Source: Sphagnum compactum
Lineage: Eukaryota > Bryophyta > Sphagnopsida > Sphagnales
Reading direction: 5' to 3'
NCBI GenBank assembly: GCA_965153455.1
Contig: OZ234493.1
Span: 2,790,001 to 2,854,000 of the forward strand
Length of the DNA stretch: 64,000 bases
The translations under genes were made by a program, and so were the position numbers. Position 1 is the first letter of the stretch. Each line of letters begins with the position of its first letter. The notes below the pieces were generated by a model that saw nothing but the letters and a program-made list of their open reading frames with translations, did no database searches and had not been told where the DNA came from. Shown piece after piece: positions 35,561 through 48,560 of this stretch.

Positions 35561-36060
35561 CTTAGCAAAACCCTAAAAAATTAGAAGCTTCTGGACTCCA
35601 GTGCTTTTGCACATGTCTGCTGCAGCAAGCACTTGAGCTTGGCCAGAAAATGATGGAAATAAGACTATTATAGTGAGAATCATGAAGCAGATGAAGCTTC
35701 CTTGCCTGCAGGCAGGCACATTTTGGGAGGCGGAATCGGCACTTGCTGCTGATTCTATTACAGCAGCAAATTCTGCCGATTCTGCCCTTGTTCTTTGGGG
35801 GTTACCTTGGCATTCCTGGAAAGTTCCCCCTGGCTTTTTGGCGCCAGTGAATGGAATGGGCTGTGAACAGCTGGATTTTGCCAAGTGTGCCCTAAATGGC
35901 ACCACTTGGCAGAATCCACCCTAGTAGCAGTGATTGGAATGGGCTGTGAACAGCTGATTCTGCCAGGTGTGGCCCTCAGTGACCTTGTCAGGGGCACACT
36001 TGGCAGAAATTGACTCTGATGGCACACTTGGCAGAATCCACCGTCCAACTCTTCTTCGTG
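35561..36060. repeat. GC-richer segment with GGGCTGTGAACAGCTG and CTTGGCAGAAT repeats
   Basis: GAATGGGCTGTGAACAGCTG occurs at about 35852 and 35936, followed each time by a TTTGCCA(A/G)GTGTG-type block. CACTTGGCAGAA(T/A) recurs at about 35905, 35997 and 36026. These form an imperfect short tandem duplication. Open frames on both strands reflect the repeat rather than a recognised protein. Confidence 0.55.
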
Positions 36061-36275
36061 TGTGAAATGGGTGTCCTAACTCACTCCCAAAATTGATGTA
36101 GGAAAAGCCCCCCCCCCCGGTTGTTTTTTTAAACTGGCGAAATTTTGCCAAAAAGAGGAATTCTATTTTTAAAGTGCAAAATTGATGTGGTTTTTTGAGA
36201 TTTTCCCATTGCCAGAATTAAATTTTAATTTTAAAAGATAATTTTGCCAGAGTGTTCTACACTTGGTGTTCAAGA

Positions 36276-36405
36276 AGGTAGCCAAAGTATAGAAGGACAT
36301 AGCCAAACTTTACCCTTTTCTTCTTTCTTCACTATCTCATTTTATAGCCAAATTTGGCTAAGTCTTCCTATGGATGATCACCATTCTGGCTACATCACAA
36401 TATTA
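36276..36405 (+). repeat. Dispersed repeat, copy 2 of 2 (partner at 2383-2500)
   Basis: Colinear with 2383-2500: AGGTAGCCAAA, ATAGCCAAATTTGGCTAA, then TGGATGATCACCATTCTGGC and TACATCACAA. It is followed by a C-rich run at ~36415-36430. Confidence 0.6.
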
Positions 36406-36535
36406 ACCCCTCACCTCCCTCCCCCCCCCAAAAACACCCCACATAAAATTGCTTTTAATAATTAATTAAATAGAAAACCCAACACTTTTGACCACCCCAA
36501 AACTCCAAATAAGGTTTGGGAGGGAAACGTGTGGT

Positions 36536-36581
36536 ACCTACTACTACCTACCTACCTACCTACTTACCTACCTACCTACCT
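36536..36581. repeat. (CCTA)n microsatellite
   Basis: Around ten near-perfect CTAC/CCTA units run through this stretch. A second simple repeat, (CCCG)n running into poly-C, lies at about 36702-36731. Confidence 0.8.
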
Positions 36582-36812
36582 GAAAGGTACCTAGGGTGAA
36601 GTGGGGCCGGGGCATCAAAGAAAGGAAATGAAGAAGAAAAAAGAACGCAATACCCGGCCATGCATTTAACATCAGAACTAATAAATAAACAAATAAATAA
36701 CCGCCCGCCCGCCCGCCCCCCCCCCCCCCCTTCCCGGTCCAACCCAACAGGTTTCACAGTTGACGCGTTGTACCCAGTAACCAACCAACGACGGTCCCGA
36801 GAGTCCACCACC

Positions 36813-36996
36813 ACCCGTCCCGCGCAAGCAAAAGAAAAAAAGCAAAGCCAAAAAGAAAGCCAGTCTCCGTCCTTCCTTTTCCTTCCCTGTAGGTAACCCC
36901 ACCTGTCCCGCGCAAGCAAAAAGAAAAAGCAAAGCCAAAAAGAAACCGGTCTCCATCCTTCCCTTTATTTTTCTTTCCCTGTAGGTCACCCCACCC
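36813..36996 (+). repeat. 88-bp tandem duplication upstream of the MYB gene
   Basis: Two adjacent copies start at 36813 and 36901. Each contains GTCCCGCGCAAGCAAAA, AAGCAAAGCCAAAAAGAAA and CTTTCCCTGTAGGT or TTCCCTGTAGGT. The second has a small T-rich insertion. Reverse-strand frames with a repeated FFFACAG-like string are by-products of this duplication. Confidence 0.8.
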
Positions 36997-37604
36997 CCTC
37001 TATTCGTCTGCTGACATTAATTACAGAATAATAAAACCGGCATAGTAAATGACCGCCACAATTAATCGGACGGACCGCAACGCCAGCGGCCAGACAATCG
37101 ACGGCCGCGTGCAGCCGACGCGTGGTGCAGGAGTTGACTCTCGGCTTTGCAGTAAAGGCAGAGGGTGGGGGGGACGCATGTTTTGGTGCGAGAATTTCTG
37201 GCCGATTCTGGCTGCTGTAACTGCCAGTGTTTTTTTATAATATTTTTGTGGCGAAATTTCTTTCGCAACTTGGCGATTTTTTTAAAAAAAATTCCAGAAA
37301 ATAATGAAAGGTAATTTTGTTTCTGAGGGAAAAAAAAATTAGTGATTTTTGGAGGAGTTTTTTTCGCCATTTTTCGAAATAAATATAATTAAATTTAGCC
37401 AAAATTTTACACCACCTAGGTCGACACTTGTAGCAGGAGCAGCAGCATTTTGCAAAAATACTACTTACAGCCCCCCCACCACCTATGACAGTCGCCATTA
37501 AATTTAATGCTAATTAATGCTGGGGATCCTCGCTCGCCAGTAAACCTACTTTAGGAATTTGTAAAGAAAAACCCTGGTAACTGCTTCTTATCTTGCAAGA
37601 AAAA

Positions 37605-37896
37605 TTAAATAATATATAATATATAATATATGTATATATGTATATATATATATACAAAATAAAATAATAAAGTAATAAAAAAATCCAAAATGCACTCCCA
37701 CTTTCTCAAGATACTCTCTTTGCTTGCACCAACAACTTCACAGCAAATTTTCACACAAATTTGGAATTTTTGGTTGTTGCAAAGGAGCTAGCTCCAAAGA
37801 GCAAGAACGAGAGTCTGAGAGAGAGAGAGAGACACACACACACACACACACACACACAGAGGGAGTCCATTGAGCTTGAGACTTTGCTTAGCTACA
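37605..37896 (+). promoter_or_regulatory. Probable core promoter and 5' UTR of the MYB gene
   Basis: An extended TATA-rich block (37608-37656) lies about 240 bp before the start codon. A (GA)n/(CA)n dinucleotide tract follows at about 37815-37858, then GGGAGTCCATTGAG leading to the ATG. CT/GA tracts are common in plant leaders. The transcription start itself cannot be placed. Confidence 0.4.
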
Positions 37897-39416
37897 ATGG
37901 GACGAGCTCCTTGCTGTGACAAGATAGGTTTGAAGAAGGGACCTTGGACACCAGATGAGGATCAGAAGCTGGTGGATTACATCGCTAGCTATGGCCATGG
38001 CAGTTGGCGAGCACTTCCCAAACAAGCTGGTACGTAGCACTCAGGCATTATTACTAGACACATTCCTTTCTTTCATTCATTCATTCATGATCAGCAATTT
38101 TTTCTCTCAAAAGATGTTGCCATGATTCTCGACTGGGTACCCAAGTTTGCAATTCTAGCAGCTACAACATTGTTCTTGAATCCTGGAATATTGTCCTAGA
38201 AACAACTCTTTTGAAAGAATGCTGTGTTTGACCTCGCATCAGATTCAGATTCAGATTCAGACAGATTCTTTTGTCAACTCTTGTGTCCAGAGTTTGTAGA
38301 ATGTGTTAGAGAGCTCAGGTAGGTGGGTCCAGTAGTTCAACAAGTACTTGGGGTGAGGACTTGGAGGAGTTCATACTTCAATGTGTGTCTAGGAGTGCTG
38401 CAGCTCAGCTCGAATATAAGAGAGAGCGCAGAGAGAATGAGGAGAGCTTACAGTTTACTATTTGTAGTTGTTGTTGTTGTCTTGAATGCCAAAAAAAAAA
38501 AAAAAAACTTTGGATTGTACATGGATTTTTATTTTTTTTCACTTGTCTATCGACGTGCCTGTGCAGGTCTTCTTAGATGCGGGAAGAGTTGTCGGTTAAG
38601 GTGGACCAACTACTTACGCCCGGACATTAAGCGTGGAAGATTCTCTCTGGAGGAAGAGCAAATGATCATTCATCTACATGCCATTCTCGGCAACAGGTAA
38701 GTACTGTGAGCAGCAGCTGCATGAAAGTCCTCCTCACCTCCGGAGTCTTCTGATCTCTCTCCATTAGGATTTCAACATTTATAGTTGTTCAGCATGGTTT
38801 GGATTCTGAAGCTTCTTGTGGTGATGATGGGTAAGAGCTCATGTGGAAATTTGTTTTGTGTATGTGTAACTTGCAGATGGTCAGCTATAGCTGCACATTT
38901 GCCTGGTCGCACTGACAACGAAATCAAAAACTACTGGAACACACACTTGAAGAAGCGTCTAATGCAGATGGGCATCGACCCTGTGTCGCATCATCACAAG
39001 ACAAGCACTGATGATCAGTCTAGTTTGGAGCATCTCGCCGCCCGCGACGTTGTCCAGTCCCAGTGCACTACCAGTCCAGATATAATTGTGTCAAAGCCTT
39101 TGATTTCTTCAAAGCTTAGCCATATGTTGCAGTGGGATAGCGCACGCTTGGAAGCTGAAGCACGACTCGCCAATGAATCAGCTTCCCAGCCCAAATGTTC
39201 ACAGGTACATAGTCGTCCCGGGCCGAGCTTCCTGCAAACTCCAGTCTTCTTCTTCTTCTTCCTTCTTCATCTCTTTCCCTGATCAGCTCTTCTCAAGTGG
39301 GTTTGCTTCAGTTTTTGTGGTAGACCTGTAGTTTGGTCTGGAGTTGTTCTTGTTGTGTTTGTTTCCTGGCTGTGGCTTTTGGGTCCAGGGTTCTAGAGGA
39401 GCATCGATGATCTGCG

Positions 39417-39461
<45 letters not shown>

Positions 39462-40956
39462 GATCCTCGATCTCTGAGGAAGTTTTTCATTTTTGCAGCT
39501 TGGAGCTAAAGTGGATTTGATCAGCAACAGCAGCAGCTCCTTGGATCATATTCCCAACACATTGCTGGCGCACCTCGTGAGTAGCTCCGATGCCTTGATG
39601 GGGTCGTGGAAAAACCAGCAGGTTGCTCATGAGGAATCCTTGCTGCAACAAGACTTGGGCCCGGGCATGGTGAACCTAGTGGAGCTTGAGAAAGGCGGCG
39701 CTGTAGTACCGGCAGCTGTTGCAGGGCCGGATCTGCATCATGTTGACAACAACAGCAGCTGCTTCCAGAAGTCCTTGCTGCAGGAGTGGGAGTCGATGCA
39801 TGCGACTCCAGGACCAACGGGCCTGAAGATCTACGACTCTTTGGCCATGCACGCGGGTCTGGCTGCTACAGATTCTCCAGTGTTCAACCAGGCAGCTGAG
39901 AGGCGAAGTCCTGCAGCAGGCTTGCAAATATTCCAAAGTCTTCCTGAAGCTGCTGCTGCTGCTGCAGCTGAGACAGCTGAAACAGCTTCAGATCCGTTCC
40001 AGCAGCTTCCGTTGCAGCAGCAGTGCCCACTGTCGAATCTATCAACTTCTTCTCTGAGGCAATATGCAGATCTGGTAGATCATCAGCAGCAGCACATGAT
40101 ATCACCCACCTCCACACTCTGCTCACTTGATCATCAAGCTCATCATCAAGGACTCTCCTCAGCCTCTATTAGCAGCAGTACTAGTCCTGTAGCAGCAAAC
40201 TCGGTGGAACTCCTTCATGCTGGTTCTTACTTGCAGAAGCCTGCTGCTGCAAATCATAGTTTCGTTCTCAACATGATGCAGCTTCTCAAAAACTCGGTGC
40301 AAAGCTCATCAGGAGGTTCCCTAGAAATCTCGTGTAACCAGAGTTGTTCTGGGACCACCACCACTGGACTCGTGCAGCACGGCCCCCCAACCACAATCAG
40401 TAGTCCCATGTTTTCATCAAGCTCTGCAAGCTCACAAAGTCCTCCATCACCATGGCAGCAGCAGCAGTCTCTGAATCATGACCACAAGAAGGTGGAAGAG
40501 TCTATCAAGCTCCACCTTCATGCAGCAAGCCCTGGAATATCAGCCTCAAGCCTAATCTCAGCAGAAACTCAGGAGAAGCAGCAGCAGCTGAATCTTATCT
40601 CAAGATCATCTTTGAGCCCTCAGACAACCAGCAGCAGCAGCAGCATCATCTCCCACAGCTGCTCTTCATCAGCAGCAGCTATGTCACAAATCCCTGCTGC
40701 ACCCTCAGAGCTTCTCCTCATGGATCACATTCCAGGCCAGTCCGACTACACCAACATGAGTCGACCCAGCTCATGTGTGAGCCAGTCTGAAAGCTCTTCT
40801 GCTACTACTGTGGCTGGTACTTGGTCTCAGCTTGGAAGCTCAATGGAAAGCAAAGAGTATTGGACCAACATGCTGCAACTGGTTGGTCCTCCTGCCAGCT
40901 GCTGCAACCAGATCCTCACCTGTGCAACAACAGTCCCCACCATCACAAACCATTGA
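37897..40956 (+). CDS. R2R3-MYB transcription factor, MIXTA-like (subgroup 9 type)
   Basis: Exons are 37897-38029, 38567-38696, 38877-39204 and 39499-40956, all with GT-AG introns, giving 682 residues. The 133-nt and 130-nt first two exons match the canonical R2R3-MYB structure. The product starts [21 protein letters not shown]2 spans residues ~13-64 and R3 ~67-115, with the regular Trp residues and the R3 Phe substitution (GRFSLEEEQ). The motif [18 protein letters not shown] just before the last intron matches the subgroup 9 (MIXTA/MYB16/MYB106) signature, and the C-terminus carries [11 protein letters not shown], again MIXTA-like. The R3 helix lacks the bHLH-binding pattern. By family knowledge these factors control epidermal cell outgrowth and cuticle genes. 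The last exon is unusually long and rich in Gln, Ser and Ala runs, typical of an activation region. No lesion is seen. Confidence 0.93.
39419..39460 (+). repeat. (CT)n microsatellite in MYB intron 3
   Basis: About twenty uninterrupted CT units lie 40-80 bp before the acceptor of the last MYB exon. They may lengthen the polypyrimidine context of that acceptor. Confidence 0.85.
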
Positions 40957-41900
40957 AGTTTTACACAAATTAGATCTATCAAGCTGGTGAGCTGCAACTC
41001 TTCAAGCTCATGATAATTACTTAGCAAGTTCAATTCTGGAGCTCATGACTAGACTGAAACTGCTGCTTCATCAATCTTGGAGCTCAGATCATGACTCTGA
41101 ACCAGCAGCAGCTTCTTCAGTCTTGGAGCTCAATCATGGGCTTGGAGCTTTCTTACCCATCATCAGATCTCTACCCAACATTGAGCAGTTGGACCACACA
41201 AACACAACAATTCAAGCTTTCTCAGATTTTTGTGAGCACCTGGAGAACTTCTCCAATGAAAATTTCAGACCAGCTGCATGCACTGGAGGAACTGCAGATG
41301 CATTTGTTGGCCCAAACTGAGGCCCATCTCTGCACAAGTTCTGCTATCCACCCACCCCAAAACAAAAACAAAACAAAAGAAGTCATCAATTTTTTTAAAC
41401 TTATTTCCTGGAGAGAATTAGCCTAACAACCCTAGAGACATACATGGAGCTTGAAACTGAAGATTTGTCAAGGTTTGAGTAGACTAGCATTTGACACTAA
41501 ATTTTAAATTTTTTTTTGCTGGTGGCAGAAGACACAATTCCAGAGTCTCACACAGAATGTGGAAATCAGAGATGTATCAATTACACAAATTTATTGCTCA
41601 CAGAGAGAGCTCCCGATTGCTTGCTCACAAAGCACTGAGCTCCTGGTTGCAGGTTCAGCTGAAGGGGAGGGGGGGGGTGGGGTTGGTGTTTCAAGAGTCT
41701 AAGATGTAGGAAATTTACCCATAATTTGGACAAATTTGAGGAGTTTGATGATCTGATGAGCATTCATTCATGAACATTCCATGTGACACCAGTGAGTGCC
41801 ACAAAACAACTTCTTTTATGATTTTTGTTTTGTACAGCACACAATAGTGCAATTGTAAGAGACACCAATGACTCAATTCTCCTCAATTAAATTCATGACT
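40957..41900 (+). other. MYB 3' flank with a short tandem duplication
   Basis: Two ~58-bp copies (about 41042-41145) share CATGACT, CTGAA(A/C), GCTGCTTC or CAGCTTCTTC and TCTTGGAGCTCA. A TTGGAGCTC-type motif recurs around 40975-41150. Probably 3' UTR and flank; open frames here lack domains. A G-run (GGGGAGGGGGGGGTGGGG) sits near 41664. Confidence 0.5.
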
Positions 41901-44900
41901 TCTGCTACAATTTGATACTTACTTGTCCCTAACAAATTTGGGCTTTTTGCATCCAGGATTTCTTGCAAGCTTGCTTATTGGTGTTGTTGAGAGAACTTGC
42001 TACTTTGTGTGAACATAAATGCACTTTTAGTTTCACTAAAAAGTGTAGGGTAAAGCCCTAGGGTGGGGACATACGCTTAACTTATTGTAAAGCACAAGGC
42101 CAATGTTCTCATGAACCTACTCATACACATGTCATGAGGCATGGTGCTAGAAGAGATGTGACTTATCTATTTTGATTGAAAATTTGTATATAAGTGTTAT
42201 TTGATTTGAATAATAAATAGAATAAATAATGATTGATATTTTTATTTAATATTATATATTTTAATTTATTATTAAAAGTAATAGGTCAGTTTGAATAGTT
42301 AGCCTAAGTAGACTAACCATTGCAAGCATGAGAAGTTGAGCCTTTCACCTCCACCTTTGGGCCTACTTTCATCCCTCATCCCCTCTTTCAAGGGCACCCA
42401 CAAAGTAATGAAATTGTATTAAATCTCAATATGAAATGCTGAAATTAAACATTTAATGCACAGAGTTTGAGAGTAATTATAGTACTAGTTGTACAAGTAG
42501 GAGCAATGAAAATATATGTAACAACAATGGAGGCACCAAGGGAAAAGGAAAGACATGATGAAACTCAGTTTGCCACCAAAATTGATGGAAAAACTAATTT
42601 GGGTCCCAGTTATTTCATTTTTTTTAAAAATTCGTTCCCAATTATGCATTTGGTGCCCTATTATGCTAAAATTGGCCGTTCTCACCCCCTAATTGTGAGA
42701 CTTTATGAATAACTTTATTACTATGAACATGTTTGTTCAAAACATATTTTACACTAAGTTTATTGAAGTAAATAGGAAGGTAGATAATAGGTAAATAGGT
42801 TGTAAGTTTGTAGATGATCAATATTTCCATACACCTGTTTACTTACATACTAATTACATCCATAACAATAAGGTCAACCTAGGGGAGCCTACACACCTAC
42901 ATGCCAATTAGGCACATCAAAATCTTTAAATAACATTAAAAATAATTTAAATCTAGCAAATGACACATTGTAGGTCACATTGACTTACACCATGTTGGCA
43001 CCACACATGCCACGTGTAAATGTATTGTTCAATTTTATTAAAAACCAATCAACTTAGTCATATTGGACATACTTACTTTGGAAGGGGGATGGAGAAAATT
43101 TTATCTTCTTAAGTCATTTTGGACGTTAAGGCCGTAAAAAAAAATGATTTTGTAATAGTGAAATTTGAAACCTAGAGTAGAGTTTACACCCATGGCAAAA
43201 GTGCAAGTGCGAGTGAAAGTGGGAATTTGAACAAAAATAGGGGTTTAAGAAATCCCAAACCAAACCTATCATGAAGGTAGAAGTCACACATGGTGGTATA
43301 GGTCCAAAATATCATTGTAAACATGAAAAGGCAAAGGCTTAAATGGGAAAATAATTGAAGGGGGGAGTAGGGGTGGGGGTAGGGATTGGGAACAAAAACT
43401 TTTGCAGGGAATTTATACAACATATGACCACTTTGCTTGCAATTCGCCACAAAAACAAGCCTTGTGCATTCAAAATACGAAGTTGAACATCAACACCTAT
43501 CACCATGTTGAATTCAAAGAATTTATCCAACAAGTATGGAGGAGATTGCAAAATAAATCTAGAAGATAATTGAACAATGGTAACATGTATTTTAGTAGGT
43601 GGTTAAGGCCCAAGGATGTGCTACATAGTTTTTTTTGGATGTGGATGTGGATTAGATGACTAAACCCAAATTTGGTCCAACTTTTAGAACCTTTACACCA
43701 TGAAAACACCAAAAGCCATGTACCTGATATATATGTAATGAAGGCATTCATGAAATAAAGGTGCCAAATGCCCCATGTCCAACCATAGATTCAATAACAA
43801 ATATACCCATAGGTGAAATCACACATGTGGCACCTATGGTGCAATCTCCACCATTGATGTTGTGAACGAAATCACTTATATCAATGAATTAGTTGACATT
43901 TTAAGAACATTTTTTGTAGTAGTGATACACACAAACAAAATCAATGAATATAAATTTGAAAATTAAAAAAAATTACAAAATTCACAATCAATTGCATAAG
44001 AATTGAAGCAATGTTTGAATCCTATATATGTCGACACTATAAACCTCAACTATGATAACGCAAGATTGTTAACTGCATTGCAACATAGCAAAAGGAAGTG
44101 CAAGTTCTTGCACATGATACAAATTCCAGGGAAATCAAAACAAGAAAGTAGAGGCAATCAAATTTGGAAAACTATTATATTCTTGTTCTCATTAACACAA
44201 AAAGGTTGGGGCACATGGCAAACTTGGAGACCATTGGTTCAAGAGACAATATGGAAACTAAAGCCATGCACAACAAAAATTCATTTTTTAGGTTATCATG
44301 GAAGTTGGTTCTGGGACATTTTGGAATGGCTTAGGGTTAATGCACGTTACACTAAACCAAAATGGAAGTCACAATGGCAAATCTTGCAATGTGTGTGTAA
44401 TTCAAATGGGGGTAATGTGTTTTAAAAACTATAATTAACAATTTAAGGACTTTAGAAATTTGAACTTATTAAATTGAATACATGTATATGATATAAGTAT
44501 TTTTTGTGCATAATACATAAATTTTAAAAAGGTGCATGTTAGTGTGGCTACACCCAAATTGTATCTAAAATGAACATTAGGTATTTTAAAACTAATAAGA
44601 AAAGGGACTTCAAAATGGTCCAATCATTGATATTATGGTTGTTAAGGACTCAAATTTAATCAAATAATATATCAGTGAAAACAAGTTTCAAGAATTCACA
44701 CCACATCAATTGTATGATTTGTATGGATTTTTTTTTGTCATTGTGAATAGTGGTTTTTAATAAAGTCCATATCATGTTAAACAAATGTATTTAAAACCAA
44801 ATTTGTATACACATGCACACAAAATAATGAACTCTAGGTGGGTTTGAACATAGATGAAAACAATTGCTCAAAATTAATGGATTGTTTTACCCAATTACCA

Positions 44901-46478
44901 CATCAATCTAGAACAACAAAACTTGAATAAAATACAAAGGAAATGCTTCCTAAATGGACTTATGGGGACATTTTTTAATTTATTTTTTCAATTCATTCAA
45001 TCTTTCACTCAATATTGGAACATCATCATGAAGGACAACTTCAATTTGGGATTATTATAACACTTCACCAAATTGTATTATGACATGATTTATATGGTCA
45101 TGAGTGACAAGTCATGCATAAATCCCTCACATTCTAAAGATTTCATTAGGTCAAATGATAAGATATACCATGTGCAACCAAATATTTGTAATCAAATGTT
45201 AAATCAATAGTTGATGTTCAAAAAAATTCAATGATTTGTTCCAAGTAAAAGACATTGAGAGGAAAACATCTCCATTCCCTGGCCAATCCCAATGTATAGC
45301 AAAGTCTAAACATTATAGAAAAGGATAACAATTAAACAAATCCCAAGTTCACTACACATTTCACTTTGTCACAAATTCCAATTAAAAACCCACTTTAAAT
45401 AACCTTCCAATTTGAACCTTGTTTAAACCCAAATTCATGAATCCAACCACATAAGACTAAAACAAATTATTCAAGCTTTTCATGCATTCTAAGGATAATT
45501 GTTTTTATACAACCAAACAATGTAAACAAAATTGTAGAGCCATTTAACGATGATGATGATGATGATGATGAAACCCTAGTAAACACCATCAAAGAAAGCA
45601 CCCAACAAAGGGGGAAAGGCAGAATAAAAAGAGAGGACCTAAGTCCAAGCCATGAGAACAAAACCCAAACAAGTTCACAAAAAGGCAAAAGAACAAAGTA
45701 TGTTCCAAAGCCTCCACCAGTCACAAGAAACATTTTTTTTTTTTTAAAGGAAAGGGAAACCTAAAAAACCAATAAGCTTGAAAACGCCTACACCTACAAT
45801 GATGGCATGCTTCAAAAAAAAAATGACATGCGTTCTTTACGAAACTACCAACAACTTTTGCTTATAAATGGCATGTGGAACTTCTAAACAAGGACCACCA
45901 ATGCCCTTTGTTAATCACACCATGTTAGCACATCAATGAAGAAAATTGTCCACTTGTTGATGTAGGCAACCAAAAACCTTTATGGCAAGGGGAAGAAACA
46001 CATCTATCAAATGCGGATCGTGGTAAAAAATCCTTCCATCATTTACATCACAACCATTGTGGCTACTTTGTGAAATGAAACAATATGTGAAACCAAATTT
46101 GTTCAAGTGGGATTGGCAATGACCACAATGGGTAAAATGTGAATGTCATTAGTCAATAACACGATGTCAATATGCCAACAAAATGACTAAAGGGAAGGCA
46201 ATTGAAAGATTGAATTTATTCAGATGAAACATGAAACCTCATTTCTTTCATGATGGAAGTAAAGGCATCCAAATGACGTCATGGGATGTAGTTCGTTCCC
46301 ACCATGGGTTGTAGTCCGTTCCCCACCATGGGAAGACAATGAATAATTTCAACATTAAAAGCATAGTGTGATTTTTAAAAAAGTATACCCACAAAAATCT
46401 TGTTGAAGTAATAAAAAATAGAAACTTAGGGACATGGCACTTGTGGATTCAAAAAATTGCATGCACATGAGGTCAATT
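41901..46478. other. AT-rich spacer, no gene seen
   Basis: The longest frame (44003-44425) has no family I recognise, no splice partner and no flanking conserved frame. A (GAT)n microsatellite lies at 45549-45571. No array or inverted repeat was recognised. Confidence 0.5.
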
Positions 46479-46917
46479 GGGTGTGTCCATATTAATAGGA
46501 GCCATAAGACACATAACCAATGCTTAGTTTTTCATGTTTTGTGTCAAAAATTTATTAATGTTGCAAACTTTTAATTTGTTCACATCATAATGTTTTTAAT
46601 ATATTATGGAAACATGTGGTATGATTTGGAATGAATTTAATGAGGATAGAATATTCAAAAGCATTTATTAAATATTGTAACCAATATCTATTAATCATTA
46701 TAAATACTTTTACTTTTAAGGAGATTCTTTTTAAATTACATATTGTGGGGAAGGTTTTTTAAACACATATTTACATAATAGTATATAGTAACATCTTTTT
46801 GAATTATATTTGATTTTCAACCTCCAAAAAAAATATTTTAAAAATATTTTGGGAATATTCTAAAATAAGTAATCACATAAGTGAATGAGTGTGGCTCCTA
46901 TTAGCATGGAAGTACCC
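46479..46917. mobile_element. MITE-like element with ~30-bp terminal inverted repeats
   Basis: The left end is GGGTGTGTCCATATTAATAG continuing GAGCCATA. The reverse complement of the right end is GGGTACTTCCATGCTAATAG continuing GAGCCACA. The 439-bp element has an AT-rich interior with no coding capacity. Target duplications could not be assigned with confidence. Confidence 0.65.
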
Positions 46918-48055
46918 AACTTACAAATTGAAAGGAAACAAACATTATAAACACAATAAGACATTCTAAAGCAACAACTAAAGTATTTAAAATAAATTCA
47001 CAATAAATAAATCAACAAAATTCAAAGAGGCATGGTTTAAGCAATTACAATTTTGACGAAATTGATGGCCTAAATATTCAAAAAATTTACCAAATCATAA
47101 GGGGTACTTATAACTAAACAAGGTCATCATGTGACAATCCATTAACAAACATTGAAATCAAGTTAGAAGAAAAATTTATGCATCAAATGCAAATATGTTG
47201 AATTCATATTTTTGTGCAATTGTCATTTTGATCTACTAACATAACATGCTAGCAACTATCAATGGCATTGTCACTAGAAGAAAAATTGTCATTTGCAATC
47301 AATTTTTGCAACTAAAATGTCATTTGCAATTTTAAAATACATCTGCGACTTAAATGAAATTGTAAACAACATTTTTTAGTTATAAGCAATAGTTTGTCTT
47401 TTATTATGTAGCAAGCTAATTCTTCATATTTCAATGATTCAATTTTCAATAAAGTTATTGACCTTGATTACTAATAGATTCTTCAAACTAATGTATTCTA
47501 ATTTGGTTTTTATTCTTCCATGCCTCTAGGTCTTATACTACTTCAATCCACTACGTCAAAAAATGACATCCATGATTTGGACATTTTTGCAACTATGACT
47601 AAGTTTTAACCATGTAATCATATATTTAGTCATGTAACACAACTTGATCATGTTTACAATTACATGACTAAGTCATGTCATGAAGCTCACAACTACATGA
47701 TTAAGGCACATGGTTTGACTTCAAACCCATGTTTGACCAAATAACAAAACATATTGGACATGTTAAAAAGCTAAGAAATTTTTATATGTAAAATGATTGT
47801 AACTTAATTGCATGCACTTAAATGTAATTTTTGTTAATAATTATTAGGAAAATCATTATTTTTATAAATAATTTTTAAAATTTCAAATGTAGCCCTCAAA
47901 AAATTTAATCAAAAAAATTTATAATCATTAACCAATTGTGAATGATCATGAATATTCAGATTTTGCACATGAATCACAAAAATAAACTTAAATCAACATT
48001 AAACATTGAGCCTTTTCTCCTTGGAACCAATATTAAAGTACATTCACATTAGGTT
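46918..48055. other. AT-rich spacer with short CATGACTAAGT-like repeats
   Basis: Around 47590-47710 motifs like TACATGACTAAGTCATGT, TTAGTCATGTAA and ACTACATGATTAAG recur, giving local dyads. No gene was recognised. Confidence 0.45.
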
Positions 48056-48560
48056 ATGCATAAGTTTTGCCTTGGTTAATCTAGGTTTTACCTTGGTTAC
48101 TAGGTTTGATTTGGGTTTAATCTAAATTTAATTTAAGTTTAGCTTCTAGGTTTAAATTAAATTTAATTCAAATTTAACTTAGAGGTTTGACCTAAGTTGA
48201 ACGTAGGTTTAACTTTAACATTTAACCTAAGTTTAACATTTACATTTAACCTAAATTTAGTTTATAGGTTTAACCTATGTTTAACCTCTAGGTTTATCCT
48301 AGTTATAGTCTATCATAATTAGGTTTAATCATGTTTACTAGGCTTAACCTGAATTTAACTGAGGTTTAACCTCAAAATTTAACATAAGTTTAGTTTTTAA
48401 ATTTATCTTAGGATTAGCATTAAAGTTTAACTTAAGTTTAACCTATAAGTTTAACCTTTGAATTTAACCTAAGTTTAGCTTTTAGTTATAATTTAGGTTT
48501 AATTTTAAAATTTAACTTGTAGGTTTAGCATAGGTTTAGTTCAATTTAACTTAAATAACT
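48056..48560 (+). repeat. Degenerate TTTAACCTAAG minisatellite
   Basis: Roughly forty imperfect short units of the type GGTTTAACCTAAGTTTAAC fill about 500 bp. The motif is self-complementary in part (GGTTTAACC), so single strands could fold extensively. A (TA)n run follows at 48669-48687. No coding capacity. Confidence 0.75.

Noticed and set aside
39521-40126. Minus-strand open frames within the MYB last exon
   Set aside because: Antisense shadows of CAG/AGC-rich coding sequence.
44003-44425. 140-residue Trp-rich open frame
   Set aside because: Longest frame in its spacer, but it matches no family I know, has no conserved neighbours and sits in AT-rich repeat-poor DNA. Chance cannot be excluded.
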